DNA of 64,000 nt, from assembly GCA_019925095.2 (NCBI GenBank), contig CM034411.1, positions 1,957,001 to 2,021,000 of the forward strand, read 5' to 3'. A program made the position numbers and the translations under genes. The DNA comes from Dendrolimus kikuchii (Eukaryota > Arthropoda > Insecta > Lepidoptera > Lasiocampidae). Numbering within the stretch: the first letter of the stretch is position 1; each line of letters starts with the position of its first letter. Below are positions 1 through 27,327 of this stretch, piece by piece. The notes beneath the pieces are model-generated. The model was not told where the DNA came from. It made no database searches and was given only the letters and a program-made list of their open reading frames with translations.

Positions 1-39
1 ACTTGAGAATTATATTGTTTTAGAAAAAAAAATGAAAAC

Positions 40-205
40 CCATAATATTCGAGGGTTGCTTTCGATTTCTCTGGGATCCACTCATCAGATCCTTACATGT
101 TGATAATAGGACCACCTCAGTAGGATACTCTTTCGAATAAAAAATATATTCGGGAAGCAGTCCACAATTGACGGAGAAATCGCGTAACAAACATTTAAAA
201 AAAAT
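40..205. repeat. possible dispersed repeat fragment
   Basis: The stretch with ctgggatccactcatcagatc and ending agaaatcgcgtaacaaacat resembles a repeat I associate with many lepidopteran intergenic regions. No second copy is evident in this window, so this rests on recollection alone. Confidence 0.3.
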
Positions 206-208
206 CTA

Positions 209-425
209 AATGTGTGCTGGGACACATATTAGAAGTGAAACTTCAACGGACAAGTGGTAAAACGAATCGTAACAAAAAAATTACTTGAAGTTTTACGGGC
301 AGATTGTTAATATACTGATCCAATTTAAAAACCTGCCAGTAAAACTTCAAGTAAACATTTTGTTGCCATTCGTTTTTCCACTTGTCGTTGAAGTTTCACT
401 TCTACTATGTGTCCCAGCACACATT
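209..425. mobile_element. fold-back MITE, ~90-bp arms
   Basis: Two inverted arms (about 209-303 and 334-425) share gtgtgctgggacacat, gaagtgaaacttcaac and acttgaagttttac in mirror order with scattered mismatches around a ~30-nt loop. No coding capacity and no clear target-site duplication. The following 426-1327 is AT-rich and I see nothing definite in it. Confidence 0.7.
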
Positions 426-1327
426 ACGATTTTTCGCAGGTTTACTGCAAATTTTGTTTTGGTTAAGTTAGGTACATTTTAATGAATGATTTTTTTTAAA
501 CATATTTTATTTTATCTAACAAAAAAACTGTATTCGATTCGGAACCAAAAAAAAACATCCATAGTCTACTCTAAAATTAGCCGCCTCTCACCACGCGATA
601 TACCTTCTACCCTCTCCACGCGGCCGTAACGCTTTTTCGTGACATCAAACGTAAAATCCTAATACCCCCCGTCTACATAGAAGTTTCACTTCAAAAGCAT
701 ACAGTGAAATTGAACCTCCTCTTTTCCGTAGTCGGTTAAAAAGTGTTGAATTTCGAATAATATCCGATCTACTGCTGGCCTTATTTATGAAAGAATGAAA
801 TGTTTTATCCAAGGCAATTAATTACATTAGTCTAAAGCTCTTGCTCCAACAGCGCTCGTGTTAGTATAATATGACCAAATGTGACTTACTTATAGCGTTA
901 TAAAATAACTCGTTAACGAGCTAGCTACGATAAGGGCCATACATAAATTACGTCAGACGTAAAGGGGGGAGAGGGTCGACGAAATGTGACATTGTGTGAC
1001 AGTCCTAAATTTTAAGACGTCACATTTGAAAATTTCATATATCGAGGGTTGAAAGGTTATTTGTTTTAAGCGACATTTTGTGTGAGACTTAATAACACTA
1101 TGGGTTTGTTTTATCCTAATGTCTCAACTTAAAGAAACATAAAGAATCTCATGTCTAGTTTCAATCTATAGATGTTCTTTTTTTAAGTATGGTACATAGT
1201 TCGTTAGTTATGTGTTTTTCTGGGTGATTTGAAACTTCAAACTTTTCTCCCGACAAATTTTAAAAATGTCGTTTAAAACAAATAGCCTTTCCACCCATCG
1301 ATATGTAAGCTTTAAAATTCGAATTTG

Positions 1328-1617
1328 AAGTTGTGGTAGCGTAATGGCTAGCGCACTCGTCCCAATCTCAAAGGGCGCGGGTTCGATCCTGGCCGGAACG
1401 CATGCATCACTTAGGCAGTTTTCTGACCTAGTGCGCATATTGTTACAATTACCACGTGCTGACAACTGTGAAGGAAAACATCGTGATGCAACCTGCACAT
1501 CGAGATAACCGATGTGTCAAACCTGCCAGCCAAGCCGCCTTAGACACGCGTGGCGGGTATACTGTCCGAGCCCAACAGTGGGACGTTTATGGGCTGTTAT
1601 TATTATATTATTAAATT
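1328..1617 (+). mobile_element. tRNA-derived SINE, full length
   Basis: The head has a perfect pol III box A (TAGCGTAATGG) and box B (GGTTCGATCC) at tRNA spacing, then a shared body (ccaagccgccttagacacg, gcccaacagtgggacgttta) and a TTA-rich tail. Other copies: 27703, 32040, 40391, 50709 and 56190. It is not a tRNA gene because the head lacks paired acceptor-stem ends and the body is a repeat. Confidence 0.88.
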
Positions 1618-1635
1618 CATCAGCATACCTAATGT

Positions 1636-1921
1636 TCTTCTCTTCAAGCCATAACATGTTGCGAAGCGGTAGTAAATTAGATTAGGCTCCCATAGAGTAA
1701 ATAATAACCATAAACAAAATAAAAATTAACAAGTTGGCTGTAGGCTGAATAAAACTTTAACAATACTCGTTGACACTTGACATCTTTGTCTTCCGTGATC
1801 ACGGCCACTGAAAAGTGGCCGAAACGTCGGAAAAACCAAAATCAAATAAAATTACCGCGCTTAAAACCGTTAAAACGTAGTTTTATTATGTATACAAGTC
1901 GCGAAAACGTAAGAAAACATT
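1636..1921 (+). mobile_element. LINE 3'-UTR fragment, 11-bp target-site duplication
   Basis: Flanked by atacctaatgt at 1625-1635 and 1922-1932. The body (caagccataacatgttgcga, ccactgaaaagtggccgaaa) is the same sequence that forms both arms of the palindrome at 14.9-15.6 kb, and its 3' end is gcgaaaacgtaagaaaac. It is 5'-truncated. 1933-2703 holds nothing I can identify. Confidence 0.85.
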
Positions 1922-2703
1922 ATACCTAATGTGTTTGTTGTTTCACTCTGCTAATATTTGTGACCTTTCGCAAGGTCGGATTCAGTTTGAGCAATTTGTC
2001 ATTGATTGCAACGTTTTCTTGTTTTCTAATTAATGTAACAACTTTGTTTTGACAATAAATACACACAACTGTATTTGATACAAAATGTTTCCCATATTAT
2101 TTCTCTTATCTGCCATTTGACAATAATTTAGGATCATTTGCAAAATTGTAAATTCTTCTGTGTTGTTAGTCTCTATATTGTTCGGTTCAGTTTCATTTGG
2201 TGCTCTACTTACATCACCGGATTAGTGAGGAATTCTCTTTAAATCAGATTGTCTGGAAGAAATTGCTTCAAGTTAAGAGACCTATTGTTTTTCCATGAAA
2301 GTGTAGTCAATATGCACTTTTGGTGAGCAATCAGTGTCATCTATTGCATCTGTACCTTGCCTGTATACTTTTGTATTCCCTCATATATCTTCCTTCACAG
2401 CACAAATCTTCACATCATCCTCCAGACAACCTATTCATCTCTCTATTTATCTACTTTTCCTGTCTTTACTTTCGTATCCAACAGTTTTCTAATTTGTTCA
2501 ATGCTCTCTCCTTTCTATGCATTCCTGGTAGATTTAGTAGTGTGCTGCATCGTTGGAAGCCAAATACATATTGATACATAAAGTAACTGGTTGTTTTGTT
2601 GCTCTTTCACAACTAAATGGCTGAATGGATCTTAATGTTTGGCAAGGAGAAAAAAATAAACACAAAGGAGGTAAAAGAAGATATTAAAATGAATATATAT
2701 AAT

Positions 2704-3011
2704 ACTAGCTGATGCCCGCGATTTAGTCCGCGTGGAGCGGTTTTTTAAACTATCCCACGGGAACTCTTTAATTTTTCTGGATCAAAAGTATCCTATATGT
2801 TGACCAGGGATATAAGCTATCACCATACAAAATTTCATTTAAATCGGTCCACTCGTTTCGGAGATTAGGCGGCACAAACAGAGAAACAAAAAAATTTGTA
2901 AAAAATCTAAACTAGTTATATTTCACTTCTTACATCGCCCTGACTCGGTTTTTAGCATTTTTTTCATTGTACAGAAATTCGACCTCTACAATTTTATTAT
3001 ATATATATAGA
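2704..3011 (+). repeat. TAGCTG-class dispersed repeat
   Basis: Starts actagctgatgcccgcg, contains aaatcggtccactcg and a GGCACAAACAGAGAAAC motif, and ends in ATATATAGAT. This architecture recurs at 3093, 6925, 8030 (reverse), 27328, 32790, 42640, 54330 and 54805. Class unknown; non-coding. Confidence 0.65.
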
Positions 3012-3092
3012 TAATATAAATATAATACTTCGAGCATTACCTCAAGTTAGAATATGAATATTCATATTTAGACCTTTTGGTAAAATATTAAG

Positions 3093-3325
3093 AACTAGCT
3101 GCGCCCCGCGGTTTCACCCGCGTGGTAATGGAAAATCGTGATATTTTGGATAATTCACTCTATATCTTTATAAATTATACCCTATGTGTTATTCTGATGT
3201 GTAAGCTATATTATTGTAAAGATTCATCAAAATCCATTCAGTAGTTTTTGCGTGAAAGAGTAACAAACGTATATCCTTACATTCTATAAATTTTCACGTT
3301 TATAATATTAGTAGGATAGTAGGAT
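3093..3325 (+). repeat. TAGCTG-class dispersed repeat, nearly identical to the copy at 27328
   Basis: Begins aactagctgcgccccgcgg, contains cctatgtgttattctgatg and atcaaaatccattcagtag, and ends ataatattagtagg. The close match to 27328-27540 suggests recent activity of this subfamily. Confidence 0.75.
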
Positions 3326-3675
3326 TGCGAGGATGCGTTTTTTACTTAATAAGTAAGTAAAAAAATTCAGTTGCAGTAAAATAAAATGGGTATTATGACC
3401 ATCCTATCTCCTTGTCCTTTTTTTATTCGTAAATATTTTAGTTTTGCCGTCAGATGGTGCTTTCCAAGAAATTAAATACAGGAAAAAGAAGAGTATGCAT
3501 GAAAAGATAAATAAAATGGGACGTAGTTTAGCAGAAAGGACTCAACCCACATCGTGGTCAAAAATGAGTAGTACATACCAATTTACCAGCAATTTTTATC
3601 TAAATTTAAAACCTCAATAACTCAAAAACGACTTTTGTATGTTAGGTCGTTTCTGCTAAACTACGTCCAATTTAA

Positions 3676-19158
<15,483 letters not shown>

Positions 19159-19348
19159 ATTATTGAAGATTACATTCTGCCATCGACTCGGCAGTGTTAC
19201 GAACTTTTTATGTACAGCTAAGTGTTTTAATGGTTATTTGCTACTTTATGTAGTGGTAGACTCGTACTTTATGTTTGGTTTCAAACTTGTCAAGTGTAAA
19301 AATGAAGCCTTTATTTAAAAACCTTGATTCGTTGATTTATCATAGTCA

Positions 19349-19628
19349 TTTTTTTTTTTCATTGTTGAAGCTCGGCAGACAGGCTGACGGCCCGATTGTG
19401 ATGGAAAGTGGTTACCGTCGCCTATGGGCATTAGCAATACCAGAGGTCCTGCCAATGTGCTGCGGGCTTTGAAGGAGATACTGGAATCTGGCCACTGATG
19501 CCGGAACACAACTCAAGGTTATGACGGCATGCCCTAGACCAGGAGTGGTAGCCATCCAAACCGTTTTGTCGCCTCTTAAGACAGGCTGCCCCTATGCTGG
19601 AAATAGTATTCTTTTTCCATTCCTGCAC
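19349..19628 (-). mobile_element. Element A, diverged full-length copy
   Basis: Reverse copy from poly(T) to tccattcctgcactg; several small deletions, including most of the gcccgactggatggc region. Lies in the probable Crk 3' UTR. Confidence 0.83.
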
Positions 19629-19673
19629 TGAGAGTCATGGTAGACCTAATCCAAGAATATTTAGAACTATACT

Positions 19674-20060
19674 CTGATTTTTATTTACCTCGACTCAAGT
19701 GACAGCTGAGATTGATCTTTCCTTATTAGGGTGGTGTAAAAAACCAACTTTTTTTTTGAGTCTCGAGTAAAAAAATCTTCGTTTTTGATGTTTTAAGAAC
19801 ACCCTCCAAAGGACAGCTCAAAAAAAATTAAGAGGTCGCTCCAAATTTTTTAAGATTTCGAAATGTTCAATTAAAACAAAATTTGGAGCGACCTCTTAAA
19901 ATTTTTTTTGAGCTGTCCTTTGGAAGGTGTTCTTAAAACATCAAAAACTAAAAATTTTCACACGAGAAAAAAAAATATATGTCGGTTTTTTTGCGCCACC
20001 CTATTCCTTATGTTGCAAGTGTGAAGCATAGTGTTATAGTACGGCTCGTCCATATGTGAC
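19674..20060. mobile_element. older MITE relative of 26838-27013, split by a hAT MITE
   Basis: Outer parts ctgatttttatttacctcga...gtgacagctg and tatgttgcaagtgtg match the left half of the element at 26838. The hAT MITE 19727-20003 sits between them. Confidence 0.65.
19727..20003. mobile_element. hAT-type MITE with 8-bp target-site duplication
   Basis: TSD ttccttat at 19719-19726 and 20004-20011. Inverted ends TAGGGTGGTGTAAAAAACC and its reverse (GGTTTTTTTGCGCCACCCTA); the inner arms (ggacagctca, gaggtcgctccaaa) pair along almost the whole element. The 8-bp TSD and the TAGGGTG terminus are hAT traits. Confidence 0.92.
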
Positions 20061-20209
20061 AGAGTTTTTGGTGGGAACTCATGGCAGACGTACCTACTGT
20101 GCAGTTTTATTTTCTAAAGTAAATAAAACTGCAAAGTACAACTAACTAATGTGTAAAATTACTCTAAAATGAACAATAGTTGTAGGATGTTGCTAGTTTA
20201 AGAGTAGTA

Positions 20210-20575
20210 ATTATGTGTTTTTGTGAGAAACGTGCCAAGTCTGTGCATTCATTTAATGACCTCGTCAAACGACACTATCTCAAATTTGTAACTGAACAAT
20301 ATTATAGTAGTATGCTTGGGATGGTGTTGTTTGACGACACACAACTTGTATATTTAGATAAATATGTATGTTTATATTATAATTTAGTAACATTTTCCTT
20401 TATATTTACGTATATATTAGTATATTATATCTATTGCACACCTACCCCCATCCATAACGAGTTTCTGTTCATCCAAGGGTGGTCTGGAAGAAATCGCTCC
20501 CAGCGATAAGACCGCCCAATGTACTAATTTATTTTGTAACATTGTGTGCAATAAAGTATATTCTATTCTAAATGT
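20210..20575 (+). mobile_element. LINE ORF2 end, 3' UTR and hairpin tail
   Basis: CEKRAKSVHSFNDLVKRHYL resembles the LINE end AKSLPTFRNLLRKHYL. Then AT-rich UTR, the tail ggtctggaagaaatcgctcc with the ATCGCT/AGCGAT hairpin, and AATAAAG near the end. 20576-21590 has no gene I can identify. Confidence 0.72.
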
Positions 20576-21599
20576 GAATTCTATAGTCAAATGTGGCCTG
20601 TCGAGTTCTCACAAGAACTCCGTAGAATGATGTCAGTTGAAGACCTTCAATTCAGCTGAGCAATACAAAAACTTATTATACATCAGAGTTGGCTGTATGG
20701 ACTAAGATTCCCTGATCTGCCGGCTTTTACAATCTTTTATTGATGTGTCAACATTTACTCTTAACTATCGTGTCATCAATTCAAGAGACGTTTGAAAATA
20801 ACAAATGATAAAGAGTGAATTTTTTAAGTATTTCAAATGATGGGACTATGTTTGAAACCAAATGTAATTTTTTTTTGCATAATCACTGTTATCATTGACA
20901 CGTTCGTCTGCGTATATCTAAAGTATACCATAAGGCTGTAACTAAGCCCACCATTTCGAAATATAATTATTGTATATTAAAAATGAGATAAAATAAATAT
21001 ATATACGACCAATATTTAAATTTTGATATAACAGAGCACAAAAACTTCATTTACAATGTATGCTTCTAAGTATTATGCAATAGCGAAAATTATGCGTTTG
21101 AATAAATATTTGCATGCATTTTGTATTTTAATATGAAATATAAATGTTATATAGTTATTACAGTTGGGTGCGATATGACGGCTTTATATTAAACGAATAT
21201 AAAAAAGGCAGTGAATAATACCTTGTGAAATGTTGCTTGAGTCATATGTCAAACAATGACAGGTGACAGCTGTCAAAGTAACGTCATTAGTAATGTAGTT
21301 TATAGTGACGGAGTTTGTTGCCGCGTTGGAGCCATCAACAACAAAGATAGAATAGAATAGAGTTTGTTGCCCTGGCGGTAGAAAAGAGTTATTGGGGTGA
21401 CATAAATGTTGGAAAAGTATACAAAAATCGCATGTAATTAGAATTACAACATTACAGACTGAGATTTTGTAGGTCTGTAACGAAGCCGTGGCTATATTGT
21501 GAACAACAGCTATTTAGCTGGTTTCTACAATCGTTTCCCATCTCTACCAGTGAGTTTCAAGGTACTGTTCGAAGTCAGATGAATTGTAATGTTTGAATA

Positions 21600-22226
21600 T
21601 TGAAATTCAAAAGTTTTTATTCAAAATAAGTTCCACTGGAGAACACTTTTTGAAGGTCATACATATAAGTTAAAATTTAATTTTAATTCCTAGTCTATGT
21701 ACACCGCTTCGGAACGTGTTATTGCTGTTAAGTAGAAGCGGCAAGAACACGTCTAGCTAAAAATTGATTAATTCAAACTTTTTTTTTAATAAATTTTATA
21801 CAGGAATGTGTTACACAATCACTTTTCGAAGAATTAATGGCGTTGTAGCAAACAGTGCATACTCTGTAAGACAGACATAATAAAAGGAAAAAGGAGAGAA
21901 AAATATTATTATAGTTATAATAATGACATGACATACTAAAATTTTATACTGGAACATATCTCCATAAATTCCTTATATGCTTGACAAGGTAAAAATGTTA
22001 TACAAAATATGGTATAAGAGGTTGGAGCGAGCTGCTATGTAAATAAAGTTGTGTCATTTAAGTATTCTTCAATAGTGTAGTATCCCTTTTCTAGCAAGAC
22101 ACTTTTTAATTTGGTTTTAAATTTTGTGAAAGGCAGATCCAACATTTCATTCGGAATCTTATTGAAGAAGCATATACGAACCCCCAAGAATGAGGACAAT
22201 ACTTTTTGCAATATAAAAGATGGCAA
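21600..22226 (-). mobile_element. LINE ORF2 C-terminus and 3' UTR, minus strand
   Basis: Minus-strand frame 22226-22035 encodes GVRICFFNKIPNEMLDLP, FKTKLKSVLLEKGYYTIEEY then stop, typical of the last ORF2 residues of CR1/Jockey-like LINEs. Its downstream UTR (21790-21690 in reverse) contains gcttc...ttccgaagcgg, the counterpart of the palindrome arm, linking that arm to this kind of LINE. Confidence 0.75.
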
Positions 22227-22335
22227 TATAAGTCTATAATCAAATAACTAGAAGTATGCTAAAATAAACAAACATATCAATCATCAATCTGCATACTTTT
22301 GACAACATCACTGTCTATAGTTGGAAGTAACAATT

Positions 22336-22593
22336 TTAACCCTTTAAGATGGAACCACCACAAATTTGTCTCGAGTGTCACACGCGGCTAATTGGGAAGG
22401 ACCACAAATTTGTGGTCAAATACAGATAATTGAAACGAACGTTGAACTGATGCTTTCTCCCTCTAACTACATAGAATTTGTATTAGAGTAAAAGAGATGA
22501 TATAATTCTCTTGGTTTTGACGTGGCAATTTTGATGGCAGCGGGCAGATTATGGACAAAAATAATATTAAACTTGGCCCCTTTTAAGGGTTAA
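22336..22593. mobile_element. candidate piggyBac-like MITE
   Basis: TTAA at both ends followed by inverted CCCTTTAAGATGG / CCCTTAAAAGGGG; contains a palindrome accacaaatttgtggt. TTAA targets are specific to piggyBac, but the arms are short. Confidence 0.55.
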
Positions 22594-23088
22594 TTATATT
22601 TGACACATGACATATCTACTGTTATATAGGCCGAGGCCTAGCTAACAGGTCACGTAAATATGTCTCGACCTCGGTCAATGTTATGACCAATCATGGCAAC
22701 AGGCTGCTGATCAGTATATGATTATTAAAAGAATAATAGGTATTTTGCAACTTACATGGAGAGATCATACAGTTTGTGGCCATAGCTTGATTGATTATCA
22801 CTTAATTCGCTATCTTTGATGCCTTTAAAGCCGTCATGTTGTACCATCTTTGCATTTAATACATTTTTTTTTATATATATAAACGATATTTGATATAAAC
22901 TGTGCAATGAATAAAAATATCACATGAAAATTATGTAATAAATTATTTTTAAATCATTAACACTGAGATTAGGCGTGAACTCATTTTATTTAGTATGTCT
23001 AACATAGTAATTTTATTGCATGTACAGACGCTGCTTCTTTATATTATAGTATAGATAGATTACATAAATATTCATAGTCGTTTAACTA

Positions 23089-23276
23089 TACCCTGTCCAA
23101 CAATTTAAGTATTTTACTTTTGATGTTGGCTCGCCTATCAAGTTGCGCATTTTTGACAATCAATTTTACATGCCAGAAATGTCATACTTCATTGTTACAA
23201 GTGACGTAATAGTAAGGTTCTGTAAGTTTATGTAATGCACAGACTAAAAGTAAAATAAACAGTTGGACAGGGCATA
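23089..23276. mobile_element. MITE with TA ends (Tc1/mariner-like)
   Basis: Inverted ends TACCCTGTCCAAC and TATGCCCTGTCCAAC with a further paired block tattttactttt; 188 bp, non-coding. Confidence 0.78.
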
Positions 23277-23561
23277 ATGTAAAATTGCTACTTCTTGTGA
23301 CGTCACTAGGTAGGTTATGCAATGGAATTTTTAATGTAAATAGTTAAACAAAATTTTCATAATTATGGCTATTATGGCATGTTTGGATATGTCAATGTTG
23401 AAAAGAAGAGCTATAAATGCACATACTGAAGGTGGCTACATAATATACTTTTTAATTGAACAGGTAATCTGTCACTGTCAGTGTCATTCTGACACATAAG
23501 TCTGTATTATTGAAAACAATTTTGAAAATGGAATTATTATAAACAAGAATACAAAACTTAA

Positions 23562-23805
23562 GAGTCCGCGCCACAAAAGTAGTCCCAGGGCATGTAAAGG
23601 AACTAAAAGTGCCGACTCCGCTGTTTAGAATTTGATGCGTAAAGTGGCCAGGATAAAAACAGTTTTAAATATGGAATATTTTGTATTTATTATTCAGTAA
23701 TTACCTACATCGACTTAGGGATTGGGAAATAATGACAGGTATCAGTATGGTGTTTGCAGCGACGCGTTTGTGGGACTTATTTCATGGCGCGGACTTTAAT
23801 ATTGC
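23562..23805. mobile_element. MITE with ~28-bp terminal inverted repeats
   Basis: Left agagtccgcgccacaaaagt and right (reverse) tgggacttatttcatggcgc pair. The right half matches 15830-15965. 23830-24800 contains nothing I recognise. Confidence 0.75.
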
Positions 23806-24804
23806 ATTTGCCAAGTGACATGAATTTCATGCAAAAGTAAGAGTGAGTAGCTTCTGATGAGTAAAGCACTTTCATTACTTCTACTATTTAACTCATATTG
23901 GCTACTTTTGCTATTGATTAGAATTGAAAAAAAAAATGTCTTCAAGGTATTGCAAAAAATAAAATTATTTACTAATTAATGTCCGCTTCCGCTCTCGGCT
24001 ACATGTTACTTGTTACAACTGTTTTTTTTTTGACTTAGATATTTACCATAGTAGTATTTTCATAAAGGCATGATTTTAACAATATTTGATTGGCTTTACC
24101 ATATTGTGTACAGCCTGTATGACGGTTTTTTTTTAAATATAGTCTATATTGTAGATGATTTATATACTATGTATATTTGCTATTTCATATCCTACATAAT
24201 AACTTATAAGTGTGAAAATACGATATTTTTACATACATGTTATATTCACTTGAATGTGATGGACATACTCTTGTAATCTTTGAATTAAAAAAAATGGATA
24301 GTATATAGTATTATGTATTGATTGATGATGATACAACACTGAATTTAAGCTAAGAGGAAAACTTCTGTAATGGTGAGGACTGTTATAATTTGAAATCGCT
24401 CGTTCGATCAGTTCGACTGACAGATGTTCAAATATCCGTAGTCTCTAAAATTCGCATGGAATCAGTCTCGAGCAGCTCAAGATAGATTCAATATTGAGCC
24501 GAATCGGTTTAGAGTACCAAAAGTCAGAAGTTATGATTCCAATTCGAGTCGATTGCCAATTTAAGTTAGACTCGGAGCCTTCTGTTCTTGAGCGACATGT
24601 ATCGTTGAGAACAACTCTTTTCTTACTTATACTCCGTCCAAGCGATTACTGCACTTTTGACAGATAGATCAGTGATCAATTAGTAATGCCCTAAAGCATT
24701 TTTGATTCGATCAATATCAAACTTCAATTTCTTTGTGTATCATTTTAAGAAATTGCATCTACAGCATTTACTAAAATATGGTAATCTGTAATAAATAAGC
24801 TATA

Positions 24805-25320
24805 TAACCTACATGGAGATGCAATCAGGTAATCTCCGCGAGTAGGGGGTTATGTGCTCAAGATATGGCCATCCCTTATTCCCCAATTAAGAACTGGTGC
24901 CCGGAGAGTATAGAATCTTGCACTTACCTCGCAGTCAGCCACCAGCCCACGACAGCGCTGGTTCAGGGGGTCTGCCGCTGCTTCTCACGTGGCGATACAC
25001 AAAGGTGGCAAGGTCCTTCTACACGAGCCCCGGGGCGCAAGGGACGCAGATACACTGACCACTTAAGTTTATATATTGGTTGAGGCTAATGTCCTAGTAA
25101 CTAACCGGACGCGGATATCTTCGATAGCTTATTATGTGTGGTCATAAAGGCGGGTGCGACTATCCTACGCGTGCGTTGCGGTAGCGTGGCGTTTGGCGAC
25201 GTACCGACTCACGCGCAGAGCGGGCGGCGGCAACTTGCGGGGGTTGCAAGACGCTACAAACCCAAGGCACAATTGCTAATTGGGAAATATGTGGCGCCAA
25301 CATATGGTGTATATACTAAG
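24805..25320 (+). repeat. unclassified ~490-bp GC-rich repeat, copy 2
   Basis: Matches 14170-14660 from gcaatcagg-aatctccg to gtggcgccaacatat; a one-base loss near 24894 shifts the ORF-like frame. Sharply richer in G+C than its flanks. Confidence 0.8.
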
Positions 25321-25567
25321 TGAAATAAAAGCAAAATTGCGAGTTTTTAAATCTAAATAAATGACTTGCCAAAAATTAATTAATTAAAATAATTTTATAT
25401 CAAAACGAGTAATTACGATTCAATTTAGGTATGATGATAGTTCACTAGTGTCACTATCACATCGCTTGGAACAATGAAGTGTAACAATTATAAAATTTGG
25501 AGCGTATGACATTATTGCCAATAAAACCGCATCTCGATAGGTTTGCAAACGTCAAATGTAAAACAAA

Positions 25568-26101
25568 TACAGTGTAAACTCTATATAACGACAGTGAAGG
25601 GACTATGCATTTTGTGGCATTATAGAGAGTTGTCGTTAAATGGGGAGAAGTCTGTTATTTTTGTCTGACGTCTTTTGTTGCACCAGTAATTTTGTTATAT
25701 TTTTTTACTTATATTCATATCTTGCGATGTTGAAGCATCTTGGTGAAAAAGGAAGTACTTAGAAATGTCGATACTACGGAATTTTTTACAAATTTCGGTA
25801 CTACGGAATTTCTTAGACATTTTGGTACTACGGAATTTCTTAGAAATTTCGAGTCGAGTTTATTACGGGCTAGGATAATAAAGCGATAAAATAACCTACA
25901 CAGATGCGCAGTATTTATTAATTTTGGCCTTGAAATGTACTTTTTATTACTTTATTGTTGTCGTTATTGAGAATGGGTGTAATGGTATATAGAGTGTATC
26001 ATTCTATGGAAGACAAGCTAAACCATCCAAAGCCAAGTAATTTGAACGCTTAAGGGAGTTTGTCGTTAAATCGAGTGACGTTACATGGAGTTTACCTTGT
26101 A
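25568..26101 (-). mobile_element. pogo/Tigger-like MITE, copy 1
   Basis: Ends TACAGTGTAAACTCTATATAAC and, in reverse, ACAAGGTAAACTCCATGTAACG. Shares tagcttgtcttcc, gccaagt and tcgttaaat blocks with 44171-44660 and 49323-49773, in opposite orientation. TA flanks. Confidence 0.82.
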
Positions 26102-26441
26102 CTTGGACGGAGTATAAAACAGTAAACAAATAAAAATGAAATATGCATTCATATATTTGATGAAGTTAGGTAGACATTGCTCTTAAATGGGGGCATTGTT
26201 ATTGAGTATTTTTTGTATGTCGTAGTGGCTGGTCCAATTATAATAAATATACAAAATCAAATAAATCTATTTTTAACATAACATGTATGTAAAAATATCT
26301 ACAAATGAAATAATGGAATTGCTTAGAATAACAAGTTTCTAATACATGTGATAGCAACCTCAATGTGAAGCTAAATTCATGCTTGTCTTCATTTCACTAT
26401 GGTCAAGACACTTAGGCGAATGATTTCTACACATAATATGA

Positions 26442-26819
26442 TTAGAGGCGCGTTCCTCTTGTAACTCACAACACTCAAAATTCTCCTTCAGCCTTTCCAT
26501 ATAGCGACCACGGTCGTTATGGTCGTTGCTTCAAAACGTCACTAATGACGTCATAACTTTCGCTCACGCAGCGCTTACGACGACCCATGTCAAGAGGTGG
26601 GTCGAAGTGGGCGTTGACCAGAGTGCATTAATTCTCTATCTCTTGACATTGAAAAATGCGCGATTTTCAAATCAACCAATGACATTTGTGTATATCGTCG
26701 TTTGTCGTATTGACATCAACGCACCCTAATCCGTTCCACTTGAGCTTATGATTGTAACGCTCGCAAGCAAGTGGAACGGAAAAATCGTGGTTGTGAGCGC
26801 CAAGAGGAACGTAGCCTAA
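26442..26819. mobile_element. PIF/Harbinger-like MITE, copy 2
   Basis: Inverted ends gcgcgttcctcttg and caagaggaacgtagcctaa; carries TGACGTCA (26546-26553) and atgtcaagaggtgggtcgaa. Confidence 0.8.
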
Positions 26820-26837
26820 GGAGCTGTCTGTCTATAC

Positions 26838-27013
26838 TCTGATTTTTAATTATCTGGACTAAAATGACAGCTGCGAACGACTTTTTTTATGTTGCAAGCT
26901 TGGAGCAACTCACCACTGTGATTTGAATCCTATAGAAATTCTGTAGGGTGTAACATTTTTTGTTGTGCGTTTGCCGCAGCTGTCATTTTAGTCCAGGTAA
27001 TTAAAAATCACAG
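26838..27013. mobile_element. MITE with ~38-bp terminal inverted repeats
   Basis: Both ends carry ctgatttttaattatctgga...aaatgacagctgc in inverted order, 176 bp in all, non-coding. A diverged copy is at 19674. Confidence 0.85.
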
Positions 27014-27082
27014 TTGAAATGGATTTCGCGGTATCGCTCGCGCGTTGCCACATTTACAAAGATATATAATAAATATTGACAG

Positions 27083-27289
27083 AATTTACTTACGACAAAA
27101 TATTTGTATTCTATGAATCTCAATAATGTTTCGATTTTTTTTTTTTTTCAAACAAGGTTTCATACAATAATAATTGAATTTATATTTCTTCACAAACATT
27201 GATAAATGTATACGAAAATAAAATTTCTGTGAAACATTCGTGATATTATTGTTGACGTTCATAGAATAGAGATTTGTCGTAAGTAAATT
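27083..27289. mobile_element. MITE with ~35-bp inverted ends
   Basis: gaatttacttacgacaaa and attctatgaa recur inverted at the right end (ttcatagaatagagatttgt...cgtaagtaaattc). Confidence 0.78.
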
Positions 27290-27327
27290 CATGGTGGGGT
27301 ATAGTTTCAAGGCACTTTTATTTATTA

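Noticed and set aside
1330..1400. tRNA-gene-like boxes A and B (also 40391, 51289, 56470)
   Set aside because: They sit at the head of a repeated SINE body and do not close an acceptor stem, so they are SINE promoters and not tRNA genes.
2320..2574. 84-codon ORF of hydrophobic, Phe/Leu/Ser-rich character
   Set aside because: AT-rich, no domain, no splice context; fits chance open frame.
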